Assembly (NCBI GenBank): GCA_965203575.1
Contig: OZ241894.1
Coordinates: 1,116,001 to 1,180,000 of the forward strand
Source: Aldehydirespirator sp965203575
GTDB lineage: Bacteria; Actinomycetota; Acidimicrobiia; Acidimicrobiales; Aldehydirespiratoraceae
Direction of reading: 5' to 3'
DNA: 64,000 bases
Under the pieces are notes generated by a model. It did no database searches and had not been told where the DNA came from. It was given only the letters and a program-made list of their open reading frames with translations. Shown in pieces: positions 1 to 8,500 of this stretch; the stretch's first letter is position 1; the number at the start of each line of letters is the position of its first letter. Made by a program: the position numbers and the translations under genes.

Positions 1-198
1 CCCACACTGGCCCTGGTGGTGCTGCTCGGAGCGGGACTGGTCGCCGGGGCGGGACAAGTCGCCACCGACGTGGGCGCGTGGCTGGCCGGCAGCCGGGGCG
101 CCGCGCTGCTGATGGCGGGGGCCGTGGCGATCGCGGCCCTGAGCGCCCGCGTCCTGCTGCCCGCCCGGGCGGCGGCGCGCTACGGGGGGCTGCAATGA
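1..198 (+). CDS. C-terminal fragment of a membrane protein, possibly Tad/T2SSF-type
   Basis: The frame is open from the first base of the window, so the start lies outside it. The visible 65 residues hold two hydrophobic stretches separated by a short polar turn, and end in a basic tail (RAAARYGGLQ). The next gene is a T2SSF-domain protein followed by pilin-like genes, so a TadB-like membrane protein is a reasonable guess. The fragment is too short to name by family. Its stop overlaps the next ATG as ATGA at 195-198, which suggests translational coupling. Confidence 0.4.
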   Translation, partial: PTLALVVLLGAGLVAGAGQVATDVGAWLAGSRGAALLMAGAVAIAALSARVLLPARAAARYGGLQ

Positions 199-458
199 CC
201 CGACCCGCCCCCTGCGAGGCCTGGGATGGCGCCCGCTCACCGCTCGGTGCGGCTGGAGCACGGCCATGCCCCGGCGCGTCGTGGCCGGCATGGAGACCGT
301 CGAGTCCGCTCACCGCTCGGTGCGGCTGGAGCACGGCCATGCCCCGGCGCGTCGGCAAGCGCGCAAGAACCGGAATCGCACACACATCCCGGCGCGCCAG
401 AAAGCCGGCAATGATCCGGCTCACAGCCGCGTCCGGCAAGCCAGGAGGCCCGCGATGA
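195..458 (+). other. 87-codon bridging ORF, probably duplication debris
   Basis: This frame starts with ATG inside the ATGA overlap at 195-198 and ends with TGA inside a second ATGA at 455-458, so it bridges two genes exactly. Its sequence is Arg/Pro/Ala-rich and low in complexity, and resembles no family I know. Two copies of a 49-bp repeat lie inside it at an offset of 73, so they are read in different frames, which argues against a selected protein. Near its end it repeats the first codons of the next gene. It most likely arose by tandem duplication and may still carry ribosomes to the downstream start. Confidence 0.35.
233..354 (+). repeat. Perfect 49-bp direct repeat (233-281 and 306-354)
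   Basis: Two identical 49-bp copies start with CCGCTCACCGCTCGG and end with CCGGCGCGTCG. They are separated by 24 bp (offset 73). I saw no third copy in the window. The repeat lies between two Tad-like genes and belongs to a run of duplications in the first 3.1 kb. Confidence 0.9.
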
Positions 459-481
459 TCTGGCTCACAGCCGCGTCCGGC
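411..481 (+). repeat. Duplicated gene start, 27 bp (411-437 and 455-481)
   Basis: The first 27 bp of the T2SSF gene (455-481, ATGATCTGGCTCAC...) occur 44 bp upstream at 411-437 with one mismatch (CGG for TGG). The upstream copy gives a decoy start, MIRLTAASG, whose frame ends at the TGA of the ATGA at 455-458. Confidence 0.85.
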
Positions 482-1186
482 GCCGGGGCGGCGCTGCGGC
501 TGGTGCTCACCGCCGCGCCCCGACCGGCCAACCGGGCCCACACCGTAGAACTGGCGGCGGCGGGATGGCCGCCGCACCGGCTGCGGGCCGCCTCGCTAGT
601 GGCTACCGCTGTGGTCGCGGCCGTGGTGTTGGCTGCCGGGACTCTGCTGGCAGGCTGCCGGAGCGGCACTCTGGCCGCGGTGGCCCTGTCGGTGTGGGTG
701 CCGGTGGCCGCGCCGCCGTTGCTGCGCGGGATGGTTCTGTCGGGCTACCGGGCCCACCGTGACGCGGCCTTGCTGGAGTGGCTGCGCCGCATCCGCCTGT
801 ACGCGGCCGCGGGCCGTCCCATCAACGACGCCGCGGTCGAGGCCGCCGAGCGGGTGGAGGCGCCCGCCTTCGCGCCCGTCGCCACCAGCATCAACCTGGC
901 CCTCGCGTCGGGGGACGACCCCTTGAGCGCCGCGTCGGCGCACTTCGCCGGGTCCCCGGCCGAGACGCTGATCGGCACCCTGGCCGCAGCCGAGCGGGGC
1001 GGGGCGGCGGCCAGCAGCTTGATCGACCGGCTCGTCGCCCAAGCCGTGCACGCCCTCGAGGACGGCCGCCGGGTCCGCATCGAGGCCCTGGGCCGCTCGG
1101 TGTCCGGCACCTGCACCCTCGCTGCTATCAGCGCCAGCGCGGTCGTGGTGCTGGCGCTGCTGGCCAGTGTCGATATCGGCGTGTGA
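455..1186 (+). CDS. T2SSF/TadC-like inner-membrane assembly protein
   Basis: This 243-aa protein looks like the membrane platform of a Tad or type II secretion-like machine. An N-terminal hydrophobic region (about residues 45-90) precedes a cytoplasmic helical T2SSF-type domain (about 100-215) with the usual pattern of small-residue helices around a short loop (AAAERGGAAASSL). A last hydrophobic segment closes the protein (VVVLALLASVDIGV). The ATG at 455 was chosen because GGAGG lies 8 bp upstream and it forms an ATGA with the preceding frame. A longer frame from 266 would read through the duplicated debris. Neighbours are small pilin-like genes, but no TadA ATPase is visible here; an intact tad operon sits at the other end of the window. 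Confidence 0.65.
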   Translation: MIWLTAASGAGAALRLVLTAAPRPANRAHTVELAAAGWPPHRLRAASLVATAVVAAVVLAAGTLLAGCRSGTLAAVALSVWVPVAAPPLLRGMVLSGYRAHRDAALLEWLRRIRLYAAAGRPINDAAVEAAERVEAPAFAPVATSINLALASGDDPLSAASAHFAGSPAETLIGTLAAAERGGAAASSLIDRLVAQAVHALEDGRRVRIEALGRSVSGTCTLAAISASAVVVLALLASVDIGV

Positions 1187-1239
1187 GCCCCGCTCCTCGC
1201 CCTTTCCCACGATCACGCAAACTCACGAAGGAGAGACTC

Positions 1240-1440
1240 ATGGACTCACCGGTCGCCAAGATGATCATGCTGGCCGCCACCATCGCCATCACCGCCGCGG
1301 TGGTGCTCGTCAGCTGGCAGGTCGTCGGCAACAACACCCCCGACACAAGCACGAATCCCGGCACCGACAAGTCGCAGATCAAGCACGAGAAACTGTGCAA
1401 GGCCGTCGGCGGCGCCTGGAGCAGCGGCAAGTGCTCGTAG
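1240..1440 (+). CDS. Small pilin-like single-pass membrane protein
   Basis: The protein has 66 residues. A strong ribosome site (AAGGAGAG) ends 4 bp before the ATG. Residues 8-28 form one hydrophobic segment (MIMLAATIAITAAVVLVSW). A polar exported-looking tail follows, with two cysteines (KLCKAVGG and the final GKCS) that could form a disulfide. Position between a T2SSF gene and TadE-like genes suggests a Flp-like pilin or minor pseudopilin, but there is no clear G/E processing motif. The last codons (W..GKCS-stop) are repeated in diverged form 70 bp downstream. Confidence 0.55.
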   Translation: MDSPVAKMIMLAATIAITAAVVLVSWQVVGNNTPDTSTNPGTDKSQIKHEKLCKAVGGAWSSGKCS

Positions 1441-1516
1441 CCGCCGCAACGCGTCGGATGGTGCGCCGTGATGCGGCACGCCCATCTGGAACAACGGCGC
1501 GTTCTCGTAGCCGCCG
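1417..1516 (+). repeat. Diverged duplicate of a gene 3' end (1417-1446 and 1487-1516)
   Basis: The last eight codons of the small pilin-like gene plus six bases recur at an offset of 70 with several substitutions. WSSGKCS-stop becomes WNNGAFS-stop, and CTCGTAGCCGCCG is kept exactly. The second copy has no start codon in its own frame, because TGA at 1469 closes it. Confidence 0.7.
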
Positions 1517-1558
1517 TGACTCCAGCTAGACCGCTGGGCGTACGGCCGGGCACCCGCG

Positions 1559-1975
1559 ATGGACACCGCCTACGGGGCGCTGCGGACCACCGCGATGATC
1601 TTCGTGGTGGTGGCGGTCAGCTTCGGCATCTACCTCCACCAGGTGGCCAGGATCACCGCGTCCACCGCGGCAGTAGCCGCGGCCACCGCGGCCGTTCAGG
1701 TCCTCGACGGCACCGGCTGGGACTGCACCGACACCCACAACGGCTGGGCCGACGCCGAGGAGGCCGCGGCCCGGGCCGCGGCGAACCGCACCGGAGCCCG
1801 ATCGGCCGCCACCGCCACCGGCTACACACTCACCGCCGAGCCGTCATGCACGGTAGTGGCCACGGTCACCGTCGGCGCGGCCGGTGTCCGCAGTTGGCTG
1901 GAAGCCACCGCGGTGGCCTGCCGCCCGTCGCGCGCCGCCTACGCCACCGGCTGGGCACTCGCACCGCCGTGCTAG
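1559..1975 (+). CDS. TadE-like pseudopilin
   Basis: A 138-aa protein with an N-terminal hydrophobic helix (about residues 11-25, TAMIFVVVAVSFGIYL), then an Ala-rich helical region and a small extracytoplasmic domain with four Cys (WDCTD, PSCTV, ACRPS and the terminal Cys). One transmembrane anchor followed by a small cysteine-containing domain is the usual plan of TadE/TadF-type minor pilins. No convincing Shine-Dalgarno lies close upstream. It sits in a same-strand run of small secretion-type genes. Assignment rests on architecture and context rather than a diagnostic motif. Confidence 0.5.
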   Translation: MDTAYGALRTTAMIFVVVAVSFGIYLHQVARITASTAAVAAATAAVQVLDGTGWDCTDTHNGWADAEEAAARAAANRTGARSAATATGYTLTAEPSCTVVATVTVGAAGVRSWLEATAVACRPSRAAYATGWALAPPC

Positions 1976-2005
1976 CCGGACCCGCGAAGCCGGAGGCACC
2001 CCCGG

Positions 2006-2164
2006 ATGGATGAGGCGGTCGGACTGGTGTTGGCCACCCCGGTGGTCGCGCTCGCCCTGTGGGCACTGGCCTTCGTGGGCGGCTTGTCCAACGGCCAAGC
2101 CCGTGCAGCCGCCGCAGCCGAACCCGTAGGTACGGCGCAACCCGAGAGGCCAACCGATGGATGA
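2006..2164 (+). other. Duplicated 5' end of the next gene (mini-ORF)
   Basis: About 110 bp from the start of the gene at 2157 is present here, 151 bp upstream. It gives a 52-codon frame beginning MDEAVGLVLATPVV and diverging after SNGQARAA. The two copies differ at only a few third positions before they diverge. The mini-ORF stops at 2162-2164, just inside the true gene. It could be translated as a single-pass membrane peptide, but its structure argues for a tandem-duplication relic. Confidence 0.6.
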
Positions 2165-2534
2165 GGCGGTCGGACTGGTGTTGGCCACTCCGGTGGTCGC
2201 GCTCGCCCTGTGGGCATTGGCCTTCGTGGGCGGCTTGTCCAACGGCCAAGCCCGTGCAGCCGTCGCCGCCGAGTTGGCCGCCCAGGCAGCCGTGCAGGCG
2301 GGCGGCCCCGAGGCAGCCGACTCCGCCGAGCGGGTCGCGCTCGGGGCGACGCTCTCCGCTTGCGTCCGGACCAGCGCGGCTCTGACCCACACCGACGCCG
2401 GCCAGTCGGCCGCCGTCACCGTCGTGTGCGAGGTGCCGGGCCCGCTGCCGGGCAACCGGGCGTGCTTCACCGGCTACGCCCAGTCCCGGCCGGCCGCATC
2501 GGCGCACGTGCGAGTCACCTGCCCAACGTCGTAG
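2157..2534 (+). CDS. TadE/TadG-like small exported protein
   Basis: A 125-aa protein with an N-terminal hydrophobic segment (about residues 5-26, ending FVGGLSNGQ), an Ala-rich helical linker, and a compact domain with four Cys (SACVR, VVCEV, RACFT, VTCPT). Layout matches the neighbouring pseudopilin-like genes. GAGAGG lies 6 bp before the ATG. Its first 110 bp also occur upstream at 2006. Confidence 0.5.
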   Translation: MDEAVGLVLATPVVALALWALAFVGGLSNGQARAAVAAELAAQAAVQAGGPEAADSAERVALGATLSACVRTSAALTHTDAGQSAAVTVVCEVPGPLPGNRACFTGYAQSRPAASAHVRVTCPTS

Positions 2535-2544
2535 TGGGACCTGT

Positions 2545-2904
2545 ATGACCGTCCCGGTGCTGGTGCTGATGCTGGCTGTGATGGTCACCGCCATGACCGT
2601 CTCGCTGCGCGACCATGCAGCCCACGCCGCGGCCGCGGACCTGGCCGAGATCCGGGCCGAGCACGCCGCAGACGCCTTTGTGGCGAGCTGCATCACCCAC
2701 GAGGGATGCGCGCCACCCGCGGCCGACGGCATCAAGGCCTGCGCCGCGGCCGACGCCGGCGTGGTCGTGTCGGCGCAGGTGTCCTGGACCCCGGTCCTGT
2801 GGAAGGGCCTGACGCCAGCGACCGCGGACCGGGTGGTCGCCTACGACGACGGCCTGGGCACCGAGCTCAAGGCCCGCGCCGCCGTAGCCGTCGACCCCTG
2901 CTGA
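2545..2904 (+). CDS. Small exported protein of the Tad-like cluster
   Basis: A 119-aa protein: N-terminal hydrophobic helix (about residues 3-18), an Ala/His/Glu-rich stretch typical of the extended helix of minor pilins (AAHAAAADLAEIRAEHAAD), then a small domain with four Cys (ASCIT, EGCAP, KACAA and the last residue). It starts 10 bp after the previous stop and closes the gene run. It resembles the TadE-like proteins found in actinobacterial tad clusters by size and layout only. Confidence 0.45.
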   Translation: MTVPVLVLMLAVMVTAMTVSLRDHAAHAAAADLAEIRAEHAADAFVASCITHEGCAPPAADGIKACAAADAGVVVSAQVSWTPVLWKGLTPATADRVVAYDDGLGTELKARAAVAVDPC

Positions 2905-3000
2905 GTGCGCGCGCCCGGTCCTTCGCACCCGCCCATTAGACGCCGCCGGCCCAACGCGATGCCGCGGATCTGCCGTCTGGCCGCGACGATGCAGGACAGA

Positions 3001-3112
3001 GGCGTCACTGCGACTGGACTGATTGCCGCTCGCCGCGGCCCTCATGCCCAACGCCACCCGCACCATGACCGACAGGCGTCACTGCGACTGGGATGGTTGC
3101 TGCTCGCCGCGG
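3001..3112 (-). repeat. Duplicated 3' end of the DMT permease gene (3001-3038 and 3075-3112)
   Basis: The final codons and stop of the minus-strand permease gene (3075-3112) are repeated 74 bp further downstream of it with a few substitutions. The gene ends GEQQPSQSQ-stop, and the copy reads GERQSVQSQ-stop. The rest of the 174-bp convergent gap (2905-3078) shows nothing else I can name. Confidence 0.75.
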
Positions 3113-4119
3113 TCTGCTGCGATGGCCGCGTTGAGTCCGAAGATGACCACCATGCCGCCTGCGAACAGCACAGGCTGGTAGATGGGGTCGCCTGCGATCG
3201 TCAGCCATATGGCCGCCAACGCCGGCGACGCGTAGAGCAGGCTGTTGACGCGCGTGTCGGCAGTGACGATGTTGCCTGCCCGGTGCAGCAGGCGGGCGCA
3301 ACCCATGATCAGTCCGGACGCTGCCCCGAAGGCCGCCGAGCGGGTGGCGCCCAATCCGCCGAAGGCGAACGTCAGCCCAACCGCTGCCGCGATCGGAACG
3401 CTGACCGCCGAGGCGGCGAACGTCGACCACCACAGGGCGACGCCGTACTCCTTGACGGACACAGCCCTGCGTCCAGCGCGCCGAGCCAGGGCGCAGCGGT
3501 CGCCGTAGATGATCCCTGCCGATGGCCGCACGGCGTATGTCGCCGTGGTCAGCACCCCCAGCACCAACCCGACTGCCGTGCTCCGCCATGATCCTCCCTC
3601 GATTTGGCCGGGGGCCGTCTGACTCCACACGACCGCGGCCACCGCGATCGGCAGTCCGCACATCATGGTGGCGCTGCGGGTCGAGATGCTCCTGCTGCTG
3701 CCGCTCCAGCGTGCGATCAGAAGTGACTGGGGCACTACATCGAGGCCGTCGGAGAAGCAGGACAGCACCACGAGCGGCAGCAGGGCCGCCGTGCCTGCAT
3801 ACAGCAGGACATTGGGTGCCGTGATCAGCAGCAGCGCCAGGAGCACGCCGGGACGCGGGCCTGCCATCGCGACGGGAGGCAACGCCACGGATCGTGCTGG
3901 ACGCATCGCCTGAAGCGGGCCCACTCCCAGCACGGGCCTAGCCGACACGGCCAGCGCACCCAGCAGCAGCGTCGCGCAGGCAGACTCCATGAGCGTGCCG
4001 AGTACCAGCACGGAGAAGCCCTCGCCCGCGAACCGGATCGGCAGCGGGATCAGCGAGTAGGCGACGGCCGCACCGGCGATGCACGCCGCACCGAGGGTAT
4101 TCCGGCGACGCGGCAGCAT
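3079..4119 (-). CDS. DMT-superfamily (EamA-like) permease
   Basis: A 346-aa integral membrane protein with about ten hydrophobic segments in two halves, the plan of drug/metabolite transporters with paired EamA domains. The N-terminal half starts AAVAYSLIPLPIRF. A 40-residue basic insertion interrupts the middle (SGSSRSISTRSAT and DRCALARRAGRRAVS regions). The last half ends with YASPALAAIWLTI and a membrane helix at VLFAGGMVVIFGLNAAI. Substrate unknown. The ATG at 4119 is the first good start after an upstream stop. It converges with the Tad-like cluster, and its 3' end is duplicated. Confidence 0.6.
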   Translation of the reverse strand: MLPRRRNTLGAACIAGAAVAYSLIPLPIRFAGEGFSVLVLGTLMESACATLLLGALAVSARPVLGVGPLQAMRPARSVALPPVAMAGPRPGVLLALLLITAPNVLLYAGTAALLPLVVLSCFSDGLDVVPQSLLIARWSGSSRSISTRSATMMCGLPIAVAAVVWSQTAPGQIEGGSWRSTAVGLVLGVLTTATYAVRPSAGIIYGDRCALARRAGRRAVSVKEYGVALWWSTFAASAVSVPIAAAVGLTFAFGGLGATRSAAFGAASGLIMGCARLLHRAGNIVTADTRVNSLLYASPALAAIWLTIAGDPIYQPVLFAGGMVVIFGLNAAIAADRGEQQPSQSQ

Positions 4120-4386
4120 CAGGACGGGGCCGATCTCGACATCTTGGCCCCGGGACGCGTCTCAGCCGTGGGAGGCGTGGCAGCGAACAGATGGCCTGCA
4201 AGCATCTGCAGGGCGAAACCCACGACGGGCTGGGCCGACTCGATGCTGATCGATTGACCCTATCCCAGACCGCCATCCAACGTGCCAGACCAGTGGCTCC
4301 AACCCGCTGAGCGGCCTGCCCCAGATAGCCTCATCGATGTCGAAGGCCAACCTGGCCGAATTACGCACCAAGTTTCGTTCCATCCC
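4120..4386. other. Intergenic, nothing identified
   Basis: A gap between the permease start and tRNA-Thr. I see no open frame with a ribosome site and no strong hairpin. It should hold the permease promoter (minus strand) and the tRNA promoter (plus strand), but neither has an obvious -35/-10 pair. Confidence 0.3.
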
Positions 4387-4460
<74 letters not shown>

Positions 4461-4469
4461 CACAAGAAC

Positions 4470-4519
4470 TGAACCGCCCGACTTCCCGGAGGGTCCTCCA
4501 GGAATCCCAGGGCGGTTCA
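4470..4519. terminator. Inverted repeat at the end of the island operon, possible terminator
   Basis: Perfect 10-bp arms TGAACCGCCC (4470-4479) and GGGCGGTTCA (4510-4519) enclose a second small hairpin (GGAGG/CCTCC). It lies between the tRNA 3' end and the last stop of the minus-strand island operon. There is no T tract, so it may be a bidirectional RNA hairpin or a recombination site instead of a classical terminator. Confidence 0.4.
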
Positions 4520-4550
4520 CGGGCCATCATGCCTCTTCTAGACGTAGCAC

Positions 4551-7500
4551 TCACTCGTTGAACGGCTCCTCGCTGAGCCGCGCGTAGTAGGGGGTTACGT
4601 TCACGCGGACCCAGGGCGCGTGCTGTGCGTTCTGCATCACGCACTCCAGCGGTGCGAGGCCGCGGACGACCTGGGCGATGTTGTCCGCGTCGGGACCTGT
4701 GGTCTTTCCTACCAGCGTCCGCTGGATCTCGCGGACCTGCTCTGCCTTGGTCTGGCCGAAGAACAGGCGTGTCGCGGTCGAGCCTGAGACCTCCTCCGGC
4801 AGCTGACGCGGGAACTGCGTGGCCACGATGACACCTAACCCGAAGGCTCTGCCCTCAAGCATCAACGGCTTGAGGAAGCGTGATGCCACTAGTCGCCACG
4901 CTTCGTCAAGCACCAGCACCTGTTGCAGGGAGTGGGGCTGTTCGCGTCGCATGAGATAGGAGTGCATCGCCATCAGGAAGAACTCGGCCACGGCGTTCTT
5001 CACCTGGTCGCCTGGCAACTGACTGAGCCTGATCACCGTTGGTGTCTCCAGCAGGTCGGACAACGTCAGTGCGGCGTCGCCCTCGCTGAACACACCAAGA
5101 TCGAACACCGGAGAGAGTCGACCGAGCAGGGTCGTGGACTTCTCGCGCTCCAACACATCCTTGATCGCCTCGAACGGGAGGTACTGCTGCGAAGGCTCCG
5201 GGACGAAGGGCCTAGGCCCGACGCCGCTAATGGCGTAGGTCTCCTTCATCGCCTCACGCAGAGCGAACGCCTGTTGATCGCCCAGCCCGTAGATGCGCTG
5301 CAGCGTGTTCGCGAGTTCGTGCAGATGCGTTGTCGGGTTGACGTGGCCGGTCATCTTGTCGATAGGCGGCACCATCGGGTTGAACGGCAGCGCTCCAAGT
5401 GCCGCATCGTGGACGGTGAGACCCTCGACATCGGCATAGTCTGGCTTGGCGTAGTCATCCTTGAAGTCGAGGATGAGTGCCGGAATGCCCAGCGGTAGGA
5501 GTTCGCTGAGGATTGCCTTTGTCGCCTGGGTCTTGCCCGTCCCGGTCTCGCCCGTGATCGATATGTGCGGGTTGTTGAGCTTCTCGTCCGGGCTTTGGGG
5601 ATCGAAGAAGACCGCGCGCCCTCCCGCAAAGGACCCGGAAGCAACGCCGATCAGCACGCGCGGACGGCTTCCGGTTAGATCGTCGGCGGAGGCCACTGTC
5701 GCCTCGATGTCGCTGTCGGGCGCCTCGGCCTCGGGCTTCTCGGTCTGCAAGGGTGCGTCAGCGCTAGTTCCACTCGGACCATCGTTTGGTGGGCGTCCGC
5801 TGTCGCTTTGGGGTCCCGGCGGTGGCTCTGGCGGCGTCTCGGGCGGACCTGGCGGCTCAGGCGGCGTAAGGGCAGTCTCCAGTTCCGGCACGCCATCCTC
5901 GTTGAGATGCTGCAGGGAAACGGGAATGAGCTCGTCCTCAATCCTGGCCCGTACTTCGCGTCGAGGTTCGAGACTTGTCGCCGCGACTCCCAGTTGCACA
6001 TGGACTAGTTCGCAGCGCAGATCGACTTGAGTGTCTTCGTCTAGGAGTTGGCGCACGAGTTGCTCCCACCGCATGCGGGCGGCCTTGTCGTAGGAAGCCT
6101 TGGAGAGTTCTCGGTACAGGTGATCGCGGATGACTTCGCGCCGTGAAGGCGTTAACAGGAGTTCACTGCTGTCTGCGTCGAAGACGGGCTGGAGGATTCG
6201 GTACGTCGACAGCATCTGACTTATGGCGGGACCGGTCGCGATGCCATCGGTCACCGAGTACTCGGCAGCGACGTTCTGACGCGCCTTTACTTCGACGATA
6301 GTGACGGTGAACTGGCCGTCTGCGCCGTCGATGACGAGCAGGTCCGACCGCGAGTTGTCCTGGTTGTCGTGCAAGTGGAGCCAGTGCCGCGCTTCGTCGC
6401 TGTCGAGGCTCAGGACAATCCGATCAGAGCCGGACGGCGCGGTGACGCGCAGGTGCTTAACTGCGACCATCAGTCCGAGGATGCCCTTGACGTGGGGGAC
6501 GACGATGTCTCCGGACTTACCTGGCCGCAAAGCCAGCAGGCCTGAGTCAAGCAGTTCGCTGAGGGACACCAGGATGGAGTCGAGAGTCTCGTCGTTGACG
6601 GAGGTGTTGTACTGACGCACTACGTCTCGGAGGCTGCGCCGGAATGCATCGTTGCTTCGCGCGAAGGCGACCACGTCGCGCGTGCGTTGTCGGGCAGTCA
6701 AGACCCGGAGGCCACCTATGTCGAGATCCCGGTCAACGTGGCCATCGACGACGACGTACCACGGCACCTGTCGGGCGCCTTCTCGCAATCGTGTGCGCAA
6801 GTCCTCTGCTTGGTGGATCAGCGAGTAGGACAAGATATCGGAACCAACCGCCAACTGAGCGAGCTTGGAGTAGTCGGCGAGGATGCCTCCCGGTTCCGGC
6901 TCAAGGTCGAGCGTGTCACTACTCAGCAGGTATTTGAGCCGGCGGCGGTTGGCGAGGGGCTGGATTCTCTGCGGTTGCCCTGAGGCGCTGGCGTGCAACC
7001 GCTTGGTCTGGTCGACTGCGATATAGAGGTGGCACATGAGCCCATCGGGCGGCGCGAGGCTGCCTTCGGCCACGCGGATCGTTTCGAAGGTGAAGCGGCG
7101 GTCGGCGTGATCGCCGAAGCGCTGCTGTACTCGGCGTTCCTCGTCAGCCGACAGGCCCAATTCAGCGCCCATTCCTGCGCGGTAACGCAGAACGGTGATG
7201 TGGGCTCCGCGCAACTTGGCATCCTTGCGGTCTGCCAGATCGCAGCACGCTAGAAGGAACTGGGCGGCGTCCGGCGGCTCAAGCACGGCCAGCCGCAATC
7301 CCTCGGCGGATGAAGGATGCATGTCGATGAAGGCCTCCAGCAGCCTCCTGATGGGTTCGAGCCCGTCCTTCGGGTCACTGGCGTTTGCTTCCTCGCTGAA
7401 CTGCGGGAGACCACCGAACTTGCCCGCGTAGGGAAGGCTCAGGGCGGACTTCTGAGTGACAAGCCGGGGTACTCCAAGCGACGGAAGGAACAGCGGCACG

Positions 7501-8418
7501 CCATTCCGGTTGAGTTCAGAGAAGACCAGCTTGCGGTCACGAGCCTCAAGATCATCCCGCTGATTGGCAACGACCCGAGTGTACTCCTTGTAGTGCCACA
7601 GCAGCAGCGGATGAAGCGGTGTCAGTAGAGCAACAAGTGATGAACCGTTCTTCAGGAAGACCGTGTCGATCAGAAGGACGCGTTCAATGAGTGCACGAGT
7701 GTCCTCCGCAAAGGACTCGTGCAACGCCGTGTGATGGGCTCGCAAGACCGTCACCAGGCGCTGGTACGTCTCGACAACTTCCGCAACCAGCGGAGCCGAC
7801 GGACTGACGGCCACGAGAAGCGGTTCGACACACAACTCGCGGACCATCGGCAGGAGAGCCCGGCGAGCCGCAGCGTGATGCTCGAAGGCTTCGCGGATGG
7901 GATCGAACTGAGGGTCTATCTCGGCGAATGCCTCGATGAGATAAGCAATCTTCGCCAAGTCCCAAGACTCGACGACCTTACCAGATTGCTGAAAGTTGCG
8001 GATCATCGTCGCGATGTCGGCACCAACCACTCGGACTAGGCCACCGCACTTGGCCTCGTCCACCATCTGTCCAACCAACGACACCACGTCGGTCTGCACC
8101 TCGCCGTCAATCTGAACCCCGGATGGCAAGTTGACACGAATGGGCTCAGGCCGGACGGTCTGCTCCATGTTGTCGAGTTCGCTCGTCAGCTCGCTCACGA
8201 CCTTGGCCAAGGATGCGGGTGCCGTGTCGTCACCATCGTCCTGATCTGGCGCGTCGACGCCGTCGGGCTCAGCATCGTGAGCAGTCGGTCTCAGCAAAGC
8301 TTCCGCTGCGAGCGCTGTCAGGCTGGTTGGCGGCGGGAGAGGCGGATCGTCGGGGGGATCGCCGTTAGGTTCGGGCTTCGGTTTGGGCTTGGGTCTTCGA
8401 GTCTTGGCCTTCAAGAGT
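4551..8418 (-). pseudogene. HerA/DptH-like ATPase with nuclease-like segment, 3' part (split by IS256-family element)
   Basis: This is the larger part (about 1287 residues) of a gene that continues at 9862-10690. Counting in the restored 1562-aa protein, a Pro/Lys linker follows about residue 276, a helical region precedes a PD-(D/E)XK-like segment (Asp near 965 in RSDLLVIDG, then IVEVKA near 982), and a Pro-rich linker leads to a HerA/FtsK-type ATPase. That ATPase has Walker A GETGTGKT near 1230 and Walker B VLVLDEAW near 1444. Size and layout resemble DptH, the large ATPase of Dnd-linked restriction. The only in-frame start left on this piece is a TTG inside the target duplication with no visible ribosome site, so it is probably silent unless the IS supplies a promoter. 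Confidence 0.75.
8411..8418. repeat. Target-site duplication, left copy
   Basis: TCAAGAGT abuts the left end of the IS256-family element. The same eight bases follow its right end at 9862-9869. IS256-family elements usually make 8-bp duplications (family knowledge). Confidence 0.93.
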
Positions 8419-8464
8419 GGTGGCGTCCCATCGCCGGTGTAATAGCAGCAGGGGCGTAGGTTCC
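8419..8464 (+). repeat. Left terminal inverted repeat of the IS
   Basis: It begins GGTGGCGTCCCA, has GGTGTAATAGC in the middle and ends AGGTTCC. It pairs with the reverse complement of 9816-9861; mismatches cluster at repeat positions 13-17 and 29-32. Confidence 0.9.
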
Positions 8465-8500
8465 TTCGAGAACCTCAACTCAAGAAGGAGACCTACGCCC

